Shown here: piece after piece, positions 36,887 to 48,410 of the stretch
Layout of the letters: every line of letters begins with the position of its first letter
Numbering within the stretch: the stretch's first letter is position 1
Source: Progne subis subis
Taxonomy: Eukaryota; Chordata; Aves; Passeriformes; Hirundinidae
NCBI GenBank assembly: GCA_022316685.1
Contig: JAKJHU010000005.1
Span: 18,144,707 to 18,208,706, forward strand
Reading direction: 5' to 3'
Length of the DNA: 64,000 nt
Position numbers and translations under genes: made by a program
Notes under the pieces: model-generated
What the model saw: the letters and a program-made list of their open reading frames with translations, nothing else
What the model was told of the DNA's origin: nothing
Database searches by the model: none

Positions 36887-39800
36887 AATTCAAGGAAACT
36901 TAGAGATCCTTCTGGATGGCATTAGTCCTGTCTGAAAGTTTCTGTAACGATTCATAAATTTGAAACCAGGTAGTATATTTTTGTAAAAGCAAATCTATTG
37001 TTTGGCATTGTGGCTTAATAAGTCCTTTTTCATAAAAGACTGAAAGTGCTACCTCTTCTAGAGGAATCATCCTAATTGTATCTTTCAACTTTAATTACAT
37101 GTGTAGTATTATTAGGTGCCATTAAAGATGTAAATGATGAACATTACAGATTTATTCTTCAGACTGGGGTTTCAGGGCTCTGTTTTCTGGTTTCTTAGTC
37201 TTGGCAATGTTGCATGGAGGTAAAGCCTGCTGCTTCTAATCACACTCTTATTTTATGAGTTCCATGTGCCATTTGGTGCAAACAAGGTTGTAACTGCAAC
37301 ACTTTGCACAGATACATATTTTTCTTGGAGCAGTCGAGAAGGGTTAGTGTTATGGAACTAAAACCTCAGTGTTTATTAACTGGACAGTACGTAAATTGTG
37401 ACTCTCTCTAGGATTTTTATCTGTGACATTCTGGGTTTTTGAAGGTGTCTATAGTGGACAAGTAATAATAATTAATTTTGATAGTCTGATTAACAGAAAT
37501 ACAAGGTCAGGGCCTGCTCTATACAGCCATTCTGTGTTATCAGCTCTGGTGTTGGCATTAACAAGTTACCACGTTTGCATTTACTAGAGCTGAAGGTTTT
37601 GTGCTGTTAGTGATTCTATTTATTTATTTAGGGAAAAAAAAAAAAATCATCTTGCCAGGGACTGCTGTGATCTTAAAAGATTACTTTGTAGAAAATTAAA
37701 CAGGAAACTTGTGTCATATTCCGTACTGACCTTGAGGACGTAAATACACAAGCATCTGATTTTGACAGACTGCTCTTCGAAAACACTACTTTTAAAAAAC
37801 TTCTTTTCCTGGTTTAATCACCTGAATTTTTAGCATTGTGTTCTCCTGTGCCTAAACTTGGAGTCAGATTTTGAAGTTCAACAGCATTTAGAACAGAATC
37901 CCTGTATTGAAACGTCACGGTGATCACATTGTGAACAGGGAAACTGGATTTGAACATACTGATTTGAAACTTCTTGCTTTTTCTGATTTGTTTCAGTAGG
38001 GTTGGATATATCTAGGAGAAACAACAGAAAGATTTGTATTATTGTTCTCTATTGTGCAGGCAAATCTGTGCTGTTGACTTATTCTCATGGTTATCATTCA
38101 TGTCCAATTTGGGAAATAAAGGGTTTCGCTGGGAAGAGACAAACCTAACTTAGAGAGGTTTAAGTCTGGATTTTAAGTCTCTTTATGGGAGGGACAGAGA
38201 GCACTGTGGGAGGTGTTTGTTGAGTTTGTGACAACCTAATCAATATTGGCAATATTCATTAATGTTCAATTTTGTTATTAAACACCAAAGTTCATTTGTT
38301 TAAATATCAAAATTCATTAATGTTAAATATGTAATGATAAAGATCGTTTTGCCCATAATTGTTCAAAGATGACTTTTTTTGTTGTTGTTTAGTCCTTGTA
38401 ATATGCACTGGAGACTAACTCAGAGTTAGTTAGCTCACTGTTAAATGGAGCATTAAGTGTTCTACCAGTCAGACTTCTAAAGAAATGGGATCTCTGGTCT
38501 TCAGCAGTGGATGTAAAAGGTCTATGAAGAAAGTGAGAGTAGTGTCTGGGTAGATATAGTGGCATGCTTTTTACTTATGGCATTCATAACTAATAACTTT
38601 ACTACAAAATTCCTTCTAGAGTTACAAGTTTAGTCTGTCCTCATCTGGAATCTGTTTGGAAGGTTAAAGTTGGTTCTAGATTTTTTAAGAGACAGATTTT
38701 ACAATATTGTCTGCTAGTGCTAAATAAGACATTATTTTAATGCTTCTGGGGCACATCAGAATAGATGCTTCCATTTTCTCACCCTTCCTGTTTAATTAAT
38801 TTTGTTGGTCATTAATTCGAAGTTGATCCCTTTGTTCAAGTCATGGAAGGAGGACAAGACCAGTAGGATTTATTTAAATTACTTTTTAATGTTCCCATTG
38901 CCATCAATATAATACCTGAATGCTTTATGAAAGCTATAAAATTTGAGGTAATAACTTGCCTGTTTTTTAAAGAAGGTTTGCTGGATTTAATACTTTCTCT
39001 CAGAAAATGTCTGCAAATGAGTAGCAGAATGCATGACAGAAGAAGAGAAATAGTGTTGAGAATAATGCAGAGAAATGCATTTTGCAATCTTTCATGTTAC
39101 AAATGCAAAGTGTCTCTTGGAGGTAATAAAAACCATGAAATTGTAAGTGCTTACAAGCTGTGGTTACAAACTTTGAAATTTAGCAGAATGGCAGTTTAAC
39201 TTTTTTTGAAAAGTAGTCACTTTAAAATACTTAATTCTGATTAATGGGCTGGTACTATGCTTTGCTGCAGACAGCTATTCTTTCTTTTGGGTCTGGAGTG
39301 GGTATACCTCTAATTGGGAGCAGTGATGAAGTAATCTTCCTCTTCACTGACTGTTAACGCTTTATCTGTGGAAGCAACCCTTTGAGAACTTGCTTTTATA
39401 TGTTCCTCTTGATTTTTCTGTGTCCCTTCACTCTTCCATTTGGCTTTTGTTCTTGCAGGTAGCGGAGTAAAGTTTGGAAGTTACCAAGTTTCATAACTGC
39501 TGAGCACTAGTACAAAGTCTGAGGACTTCCGCCGTGAGCGGTGGTCAAAGTAAAGAGAAAACCTTAACTGTGTAACTACTAGGTTTTGGCACGGATTTAA
39601 ATCTGGAACTTGCTTAAACTTTCAAATATTTCTAACAAAGCAATTTGTGAGGGAGTTTGTGTGTATGCTTTTGTTGTTTCTGTAGAGCTGTAAGTTTGAA
39701 TAGCATTTCCTACACAAAAAAAAAAAAAAAGTGTCTAATTTCCCTTCTCTAAAAAGCTTAGGGACTGAAACACAAGAGAAGCTGTGGAGCAGTAGTTTAA

Positions 39801-40246
39801 ATCAAGGAGATAAAAGAATGAGCAGGAAAAAAGGGTAAAATCTGCATCTGCATTGAGATAAAATTCCTTATTTTATTCTCAGATTTAAAAGGAATTTTTA
39901 ATCAAAGCTTGGTAGAAAACCTGCCTATCTTAAGTAGTAGTTTTTATGAGAAACAGGAAAGCTGAACCTAGAGCAGGCTATGAGCATATAATTTATTATC
40001 CAATGTGCAAGCACATATGAATGGAATAACATAAATTAGTAGAGGAGGCAAAAGTGCCATTTTTCATAGAGATTGAATTTACAGGACAGCATTACCATTG
40101 TAAACATTTTAACAGAGGTCACTGTTAGCCAAACAGTGATTTATAGGGAATGGCATAGGTTTTTTTTGGTCAACACACAAAGTAAGGCTTAATTTCCATC
40201 TGTATTTGCTTATTACTTGCTAGTGTTTCTTCCACTCTCTCCAGAT

Positions 40247-40268
40247 CCCTCACCCCTCCCCCCACCCC
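40247..40268 (-). other. Potential G-quadruplex motif on the minus strand
   Basis: Four C runs of three to six bases separated by TCA, T and A on the plus strand give a minus-strand G-quadruplex pattern with loops of one to three bases. Confidence 0.5.
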
Positions 40269-41060
40269 ACCAAGCATTCCAAAGATAGCCCAGGAATACT
40301 CTTGGGTAAAATCAACTTGAAGGCTCTGGAGTGCTTGTTGTAAGGAAGAGATTAGATTTGTTTGGACAGGAATGTAGAGTTGAGTTGCTCATAGCGTGGT
40401 GTCACGCAACTGCATGTAAATTGTTCTAACAAACAAAGTTGGACACATTTTATTTCACATATGATGTTGTTACAAGATCTGTTACTATAAGTAGACTATG
40501 TTTGAGATAGCGGAAAGCATCAATTTCAGATGCTTGTAAGCCACATTTGTAAATTACAGAAGTTGTGTGTGGGAGGCTTAGTTTGTTTGTTTTCTTTTGG
40601 GTTCTGTTTCCTTTTCTTTTTTTTTTTGTCATGAGAATCGTGGTTAATTTTTTTAATAAGAAAAAAAAAAATCTGTGTAATTATATGTGCACTAATTTTA
40701 AATGCAACATTAACCTGACATTTAACTGCAAAATCAATATGTTTTGCCAGATGTTCAAGTAGTGTGATTTTTGCAGGCGTTGCACATGTATCTTTTTTTT
40801 TTTGTTGAGATAGAGTCTTGGGTGGTTGTCTTAGGTACAATTAGATACAACCAAAAGAAATGCACAAAAGCCAAGAACATAATTTTTCTGATACAAACAC
40901 ATTTTCATGTATTATTTTTTTGACTGAACTTTAACTTCTCTTAGAATTTCAAGCTTCATATGCACAGCAATTTTCTTTAAAGCTGGGTCCAACTTATTTG
41001 CAGAAGCAAATCCCTTATGTCAGTAACCAGGAAGTAAGATGAAAACAAATCATCAGAGAA

Positions 41061-41088
41061 GAAACTTTAAGAAAGAAACTTTAAGAAA
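41061..41088. repeat. 14-bp tandem duplication
   Basis: Two exact adjacent copies of GAAACTTTAAGAAA. Confidence 0.9.
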
Positions 41089-41730
41089 ACCCTTTAGATG
41101 AGTGCTTTGCTTCTCCCTACCTTGCACAAAACTGCCTTTTTCTTCTTAAGCCATTTAATTGTGGGCACAAAGGGATTTTTGGTGTTCCTAAATTGTCTTT
41201 TCCTAACTAGCTGGGACCTATCTGAATGATGGATGGGGGAGGTCTTGCCTGCTGCAGTGGAGTCTAAACTTTCTGCTGGAAGAGCTCATGTAGCCAGGAA
41301 GCTGACTGAGAGCTGTAGGTGTCGGCAGTGTATGGTATCTCCTTCTGGTACTGCAACCCCTGAGGACTCTGTTCTCTAGGGGAGGCCTTCAGGAAGGCAG
41401 GTGACCAGAAGAGATAGTGGATGGATAAATATCCAGGTCACCTCTCCTCAGCTTGCAGGTTTTCAGGCTTGCTGTTGAGCAGGCATTTTTGTAGATACCT
41501 GATGGTTTATTTTTTGACACAAACAGTTGCTGCTTTGTTTTTTTCCCATTTCACTAAAAACTAATGCAGTCTGGGGGAAGCTGCTGTTGGAAGCTCAATT
41601 GGCTTAAGTTTATCATACTCTGTATTTGTGTCTCCTCAGTTTTTTGGTTTCTCCTTCTGCCTCACTTTCTTTCCTCTTTCAGCTGGTGGAAACAAAAGAA
41701 ACGCAAAAAAGAAAAAAAAAAACAAAAAAA

Positions 41731-41832
41731 ACCCAACCCAAACCAAAACCCTCTCATTTCCCTATATAGTTTTCCAGTTTGCTTTTTGGAGTTGGTTTGG
41801 GTGTTTTTGTTCGGTTGGTTTGGTTTGGTTTT
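41731..41832. repeat. Imperfect inverted repeat of A/C-rich and T/G-rich arms
   Basis: The arm ACCCAACCCAAACCAAAACC (41,731-41,750) is complementary in large part to GGTTGGTTTGGTTTGG and GTTGGTTTGGGT words at about 41,791-41,832. The arms are separated by about 40 bases and could form a hairpin. They lie directly beside the small CpG island. Confidence 0.5.
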
Positions 41833-41839
41833 CCCTGCC

Positions 41840-42065
41840 GGTGGGTTTCTCTGGAGACCGCCTCTAGCAGTCCCCGTTCTCCGGGCTTTCCGAGCATCCC
41901 TGGGCGCGGGCGCGGGCCGGGCGGGGCCAGCAGGTGGCGGCGGAGAACACGCCGGAGCCGCGGGCGCTGGCGCGGCTCGTCCCCCGCGGCCGCGGAGCGG
42001 GCACAGGGTCCGCGCCCTCCGCCCGCTCCGGGAGCCCGTGCTGGCAACGCTGCGTGCGTGGAACG
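41840..42065. promoter_or_regulatory. Isolated intronic CpG island with a CTCF core motif
   Basis: About 225 bases are extremely CpG-rich (GCGCGGGCGCGGGCCGG and similar), with AT-rich and A/T homopolymer sequence on both sides. It lies about 27 kb into the presumed intron. The segment 41,927-41,941, CCAGCAGGTGGCGGC, satisfies every position of the CTCF core consensus CCASYAGRKGGCRSY as I recall it. The island could be an insulator or loop anchor, an alternative internal promoter or an orphan CpG island. No good donor splice site follows it and no recognisable protein is encoded, so I do not call an exon. Confidence 0.65.
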
Positions 42066-42094
42066 ACAGGTTTTCCATTTGGTTGGCTTTTTAA

Positions 42095-42131
42095 TTTTTT
42101 TTTTTTTTTTTTTTTAATATACATACATACA

Positions 42132-42167
<36 letters not shown>
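42095..42167. repeat. T21 tract and (AT)16 microsatellite beside the small CpG island
   Basis: T21 (42,095-42,115) is followed by ATACATACATAC and a run of about 16 AT units (42,135-42,167). The AT repeat can extrude a cruciform. Confidence 0.95.
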
Positions 42168-42168
<1 letters not shown>

Positions 42169-45100
42169 CTTTTTTAAAGTTTTATATTTTACCAAGCACA
42201 AGCTAGGGAGAGGAGAGGGAGGGCAGCAATGTGTGCATCTACGTGTTAATAAACATATTCCTCCAAACCCTGAGTACAGCGCAGACAAATGGTGACTGGC
42301 TTATTTAAGGTTGTGTGAACTTTTCCTGTGCTAAATTCCTCATCTATTCCTCGTCTTGCAAAATTGGAATGGCTTGGATTTTGTTTAACCAGCCATCCTC
42401 TTTTCCCACAGGTTTGTAGAAATTCATGAGTTGGAGGTGTGAAACTGGAGAAATGTTAAAAGTTAAGGAAAGCCCATTAGCTTTATCGGAAAGCTGAAAC
42501 AGTTGGGAGTTTGAATGAGCAATCGTAGCAGTGAAGAACCTCCTCTCCTCCCACTTCTGTCTTCATGCTGTCATGAAAATGTAAATTTTATTTGACCGAT
42601 TTAGAAGCCTGTGCAACTAACTTGTGCCATATGAGTACTAGTTCTCACACCCTGTCTTTGCCAAGCCCACAGCCTGCTTGGGAAAGGCCGTTCTGCACAC
42701 TGGTGAAGGTTGAGATCCCTTGGTTGGTACATCAGATGTGTGCCCGGTAACAGAGAGCACCTCTCTGTCCTGCTGGTTTTGAATACTGTTGTCAGCCTAG
42801 AGATGGGCACAGGGAAGGAGACCCTGGGGGTGTAGGACTGCTGTTGTCTGTGGATAGGATGCCCACAGCCTTTGCAAGGGTCAGTGACTTAGGTGTGTCC
42901 CCCTACACCTCCAAAATGTGTGGTGAGGACTGGAGCTGACCTCCTCAGCCTTTGGTGGGTGAACTGCAAAGGGATCCCCTCTGGCTGTCCAGATCCGTCT
43001 AAATTATCTTAACTCTATGGGGCCACCTACAATAATTTTTAGGGCATCAAGTTATCAAATTGTATGATTCAGTATTTTACAATCTATTCAAGAAACGGTA
43101 TAAACAGTTGTCTCTTCAGTGCTAGACTGAATAGCAGTGTTAGTTGTGTATGTTGAGCCATTTTCTGTTTGACTCCTAGGACTTTGAAATTACTTTCCTA
43201 TTCAAAGTTATAATTAGCATAACTTATTATTTAATATTTGTGATGTCTTATGTTTTCTGTCATCTATATCTAGTGTTGAATTGCTTTCACAGAAGAACAA
43301 AACAGTTTTTTGTAGTTTCCCTTTTCTGCTCCCTTCTCTCCATTTTGAAGTTTTGAAGCTCTCTGAAAGGCTCTCCTGGAAAATCAATTTGCTGTTTGTG
43401 TTGGTTTAATGCTTAACGCTCACTGTGTGTCCTTTGTACCCACAGCTGTGGAATGCCCTGCCGCAGTTGAATTTGTGCATTTTCTGACATGCAAAATACA
43501 ATGAGAAACTTCCTCAGGAAGGGATTTAGATTCGTTTTCAGTGTTTAATATTTTTGAAAGTATGTTTCAGGGTTAACAATTCCATGCACAAACATTTATA
43601 TCCAATCTTGTACAACTGTTCTGATGTTGCAGTTTGATAATTAATTTTATATTCCATCTAGTAAAGTTGCAACTGCTTTGGATTTTAGAACAAAAGTGCT
43701 ACTACATATTTATTATTACCTGCCACCTCTGTTAAAGGGAAACATGAGGTAGGAAGGATTAGAAGCTGGAGTGTACTAAGTATTGTGCAAGTTAATTTAT
43801 TATTAAAGTTAATTTATTTGTAGTTTATTTTCTTGATTGTAATTTCTCTTGTTTGTTTTCTACTCTGTAAGGAAGAGTGAGTTACCATCCCAAAATTGCA
43901 GTAATTAATACTTCTTGTACTCTGTGTGGTACAGCAAGACTGACAGGCCTCTTTGTGAACATGCTGTTTATCTCAAATATGTCTTTTCAGGCGACTTGCT
44001 CGTGTAGAATCTGCTTTGTCAGAAGGAGAAAAGGAAGCTCAGGGAGGCAGTGGGAATATTGCATAGATGTTTTGAGCTGCAGTAACTATTTAAGATAAAA
44101 AAAATCTCCTAAGATTTTTTAGGGGCTTATCTTCCCTGCATTAAACTTGTTTCAGAAAGCAGGAATATCATCTAGCAGCTAATTTTTTTTTTTTTTTTTT
44201 TTACTGTAGTTTTCAAACTTCCAAGTTTCTAGCAGTTTCTAAATATGAATCTTGCTAAAGATTTCACACGAACCATCAACTACTTTGAAGTAGTTACTGT
44301 CCTTTTGAAATCCACCCCAAAAATAGCAATAAGCTAGGAGACAACAGGAGGAGGAAACCTTGAAGCTGTTTGCATGTATCTTGGGACTAGCAGGGTATGT
44401 AACTCTCAGGAATAAATGCCTAGTGGCAAAGCTTTGAAGAGTATTCTAAGAGACGTTAGTCAATTTAAATTGGAATTTAATTTGGCAATTGATAAGGGAC
44501 ATTTGCAACATGTGTATAAAGAAGAAAACAAGTTTTCTTTACAGGTATGCCAATTTGCAAGTGGGGAAAATTAAAATTGGTTTTTATAAAAGTAAAAAAA
44601 AATCTGAATACTAACTGTGGCTCTAGTGAATCCTTACAGGGATTTAGTGAAGTTGTTAAAAATGGGAGTCATGCATTTAAGCTACTGGAAAGAATTCCGT
44701 GATTCAGAGAGTCTCCTTAGTGCTCCTAGGCTACTTGAAACTTATAGGGTAGAAGCAAAGTCCATGACGGCAATGCTGTGTCATGGAAGTGTCTTATCAG
44801 TAATAAATTTTAAACTGAGGGCTACTATCAATGACTGCTAACAAAAAGGAAGAGTTTGCTTTTGAAATAAGACTGGAAAATTTCCAGAAACTCAAGGTGT
44901 GGAATTGCGTGCGTGAGTATAAATGCACTGTAGACATTGGCTGGTTTCAATACTGGCTGTTGCCATTGAAATGAGCAACTTCTGAAACTTTTTTTTTTTC
45001 TTCTTTTTCCTCTCAGTGCTGATACTTACTGCCTTTTTCAAGGGTTCTATCAGGAGAGAATTTCACCCAGTGCATGCAAGAGGTGGTAGGGTATGAACAG

Positions 45101-48100
45101 AACAAATGTGTGGTATTGAGACACGGAGCTGCATGCTAAAAAGGGCAAGCCTGGACTTTGAAGGACCATGTTTGTGACCTCTGATGTGCCTGCAGGGAGA
45201 CACTACCCAGACTTGTGCAGTGTTTCGAACTAATCAGGTCTGTGCAATAGTACCTCTAAAGCATTGCGGTGTTGGAGTGAGCCTGCCAGGATGTTTCAGT
45301 CCACAAATACCTTGTCAGCATTGTCTAGTGGTGCTCTGGAGAAAAACAGGTTCAGGCTGACAGCAATTATAATATAGTTAATGAGGAGGGTGCAGCTTAA
45401 ACTCAGACCTTGAGGGTAGAGTCCACTGTAATAGGATTTTCAAAGTATGTCAGAAGATGTGAGATAAAAAGATATGCTATTGATAGAGGCTTTCACAGCA
45501 GCTAATCAAAGGAGGTAGTTACCATGAAGAGCAGCTGCTTATACAGAGTGCTTTCAAAGACAAATGAAGAGGTTGAACTGTGCAGTGAAGGGCAGTGCTG
45601 CACTATACTTTAAGAGGGGGAGGTCACTCTTTAACACATTAACAGCCCTGGAGTTGCAGAGTGAAGAAAAAGTATTAAACCAAAGGGGCCTACTTTAGTA
45701 ATTTTCAGTATATTCACATGTATTTCTGAGACTTTGACATCTATTGGCTGTGGAATGATAGAGAGCTGGCTAGCATTGTACTGGAGACATACTCCATAAA
45801 CTGCAAGGAGCAAAATATTTACTATTTTTTTTCTTTTATTCAGATTCAGAATACCCTTAGAAGTGCTTTGATAATATGGGGAGAGGAGTGAAGAAACAAC
45901 TCAGGTTATCCTTGTGTATTCAATAGTTTTATTTCTTTGGGCATGACATGAATAACAATTTTGTTTTGCTAAAAATATATATATATATTTCCCAAATTTT
46001 TAACTCATGTAAATTGAGTTGCTGGAGTCTCTTCTTATTATTCTCTCATACAAGTCTCAGTCTTATGACTGAATATCAGAGTTTTTTTCCCCCATAAACC
46101 TGGGGGCAGTATGTAGTTAGTAGCCCTCCCCATATCTGTGTGTTTCAAAGCCTTAACAACAAAGTGACTGACTTTGAGGAGGGGAACACTGCAAGACTTC
46201 TAACCCCTGCAGGGAGATTTCACAGCAGCATTTGCTGTGCTGCTGGTCCACTTGTAGTCACCAGTGCTATCTTCAAGTCTGCCAAAATAGGTTGCCCTAA
46301 TTTTAATGACACATAAGCTAGACAGGACAAAGTTATATCTGAAACCAGTTGTGGAACACTTGTATACCTGTGTCCAATCTCCTAGAATATTACTGTAACT
46401 TTAGAGGTCTCTTTTCCTGTGATACCTGAAGTCCCAAAGTAGTCATAATTCAGTTATATATTTAAGTGAAATGTGGCTGCAGGTCTTGTTGGACTTCAAC
46501 TGTGCAGCAACAATGAAGAACAGCAATTGGTCATAGTGTCTGCTCAGAGTCGTGATAACTTGACACTTCTGAGGAGAAGGCTCAGAGCAGGCTGGTGCAG
46601 TGCAGTCCTAGAAGTTACCCTTTGTACATTTGGTGGCAGGGTGTGCAATTACCTGTCACTTCAACTACTCCTTCAGTGCAAAAAAGTAGTTTGTTTTTGA
46701 GAAAATATTTTCAACCTAACTACAAAATTATTGCCACTGGGGTGAAAGCCTTGACTGCCTAAAGCTGGCTTTCATCTTTGGGGTACCTACTGTTTTACTT
46801 GCTGAATATATCCAAAAGAGAGTACATTGAAGTTTATAATGCAGAATTACTCTATTCTGTGGCTGGTCATGTTGCATTCTTCTGTGGTTAGGACAGTGTC
46901 TGCATTGGTGGAGTGTGCTGTCTAATTGGTTTTCTTCAAAGGAGAAAAAAATCAATGGAATTAAGAGGGAAATGGTAGCCACCTTCAGATAAGAATTTCT
47001 TACACGTATTTCTTTCAGATGCTTGTAGCATGCAGCAGAACATGTAAACAGATGGAAATACCAGGTCCATTTCAATGCTGGTTGATAGCATGCCTCAGCA
47101 TAAGAAGGAATTCTTGAAATTCTTCTGCCAGTCACAGTGAAGATATTTAAAAAAAAAAAAAAAAAAGGTGCTTAGTAGCCAAGCAACATAAATTTGACCT
47201 TCTGTTATTTGTACTTTGACCTGTTATATAAACTATTTGATTGTACTAGGAAGTGAAGTTTTTTAAAACTTATTCCCAGAGACACTGGACATGTTCCAAA
47301 GACAGTCTTTAGGGGTAGTAATATTTGTTTTTGTCACCTGATACTGGAAGCAGTATAATGAAATAGCTGAAAAATCTTTTCCGTGATCTGTTATGTCTCA
47401 GACCATGGAAATACCAAGAGATTCGTAGTAATGTTACTACCCTTTGAAAAGGGCAAGTAATTAATTTAAATTTAAAACATAGTGAGCCAACAGTATTTGT
47501 GAACTTGTACCAAGAACTGTGTGTAGTTGACACTGTAATTCATAGGAGATGCTTTCCTGTCTACAAGTAATGGAAAACAGGAATGACTGTTTTCTGGTTT
47601 TTTTCCTCCAGAAAATAAAAATGTCATATACTACACAGTACAGCAAAACATGCTAAAGAGTAGGAAACATTTCATTGTGTTATACAGGAGATGATTTTTT
47701 TGTCAGTTTTAAGTATATGTAAATACAGAGGTGTGCAATAAGCTGTATGCACCCTGGAATTGAAAGGCTTTTATTAGACAGCTCCAGACATATCAAGTAC
47801 TTTTGCATTTGAGTGTAGATCTTCCACTTGTAGCTTTTAACCGTCTTTTAAAATGCAAGTGAAATGGGAATGAATAGAAAATTTGATGATTGACCTAATA
47901 CTACTTTAAAATATCAGTGGTGTACTAATGTTAGGATCTTAGGTGCTCAGTTTTGGGGTACTCACTAAAAAGCTTATTTAACCTGGGATTTTTTTTTTTT
48001 TTTTTCCCTTGGGAAATACTTTATTCTATATTTGAGTACTATCATTTATAACTTGTCATGTATTTTTCTGCCCTCAATGCACCAGTCAAATATTTCTGTA

Positions 48101-48357
48101 AGTGCTTCGGAACAGACTGCAGCTTTTTTTCCTATAGATTAAGGCTGAGCTTTAAATTGTTGACTTCAGTGGTATCTCTGAACAGATTATTTTTTTCATC
48201 TTCATTCAGAACAAAACTGAAAACCCCAAAACCTATGTGAATTGAAACACCTCAACAGTTATCTTCATCACGGTAGACTGTACATCTTAAGCATCTTCAG
48301 ATATGTAGGTGTTAAGAAAAGAAATTACATTCCCTTATTACCTTCATTTAGTAAAAT

Positions 48358-48410
48358 CCCCCTTTTCCCCTCCCTCATGTTTACCTTTGCCCCTCCCTCA
48401 GCCCCTCCCC
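48358..48410 (-). other. C-rich tract, minus-strand G-quadruplex potential
   Basis: Seven C runs of three to five bases occur in 53 bases. The right half (48,390-48,410) alone reads as four G runs on the minus strand with loops of one, four and one base, a tight quadruplex pattern in otherwise AT-rich sequence. Confidence 0.55.

Larger units (their letters stand above)
30683..41839. other. Intron 1 segment, no exon recognised
   Basis: AT-rich sequence. It includes T17 near 30,908, T18 at 33,416-33,433, (TTTA)n at 36,864-36,886, a short A tract near 39,716 and small tandem duplications at 34,909-34,932 and 41,061-41,088. The stretch at 31,365-31,530 is built of repeated TTAAA/AATTAAA words. 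A minor GC rise at 35,690-35,960 contains a 162-codon minus-strand open frame of uncertain meaning. Nothing is recognised as an exon. Confidence 0.65.

Noticed and set aside
41564..42094. 176-codon plus-strand open frame through the small CpG island, with an acceptor-like CTCTTTCAG at about 41,674-41,682
   Set aside because: The frame joins an AT-rich hydrophobic part, a Lys run from the A-rich tract and an Arg/Ala/Gly run from the island. Composition tracks DNA content and there is no good donor downstream. In phase 1 from exon 1 the acceptor would hit a stop near 41,867.
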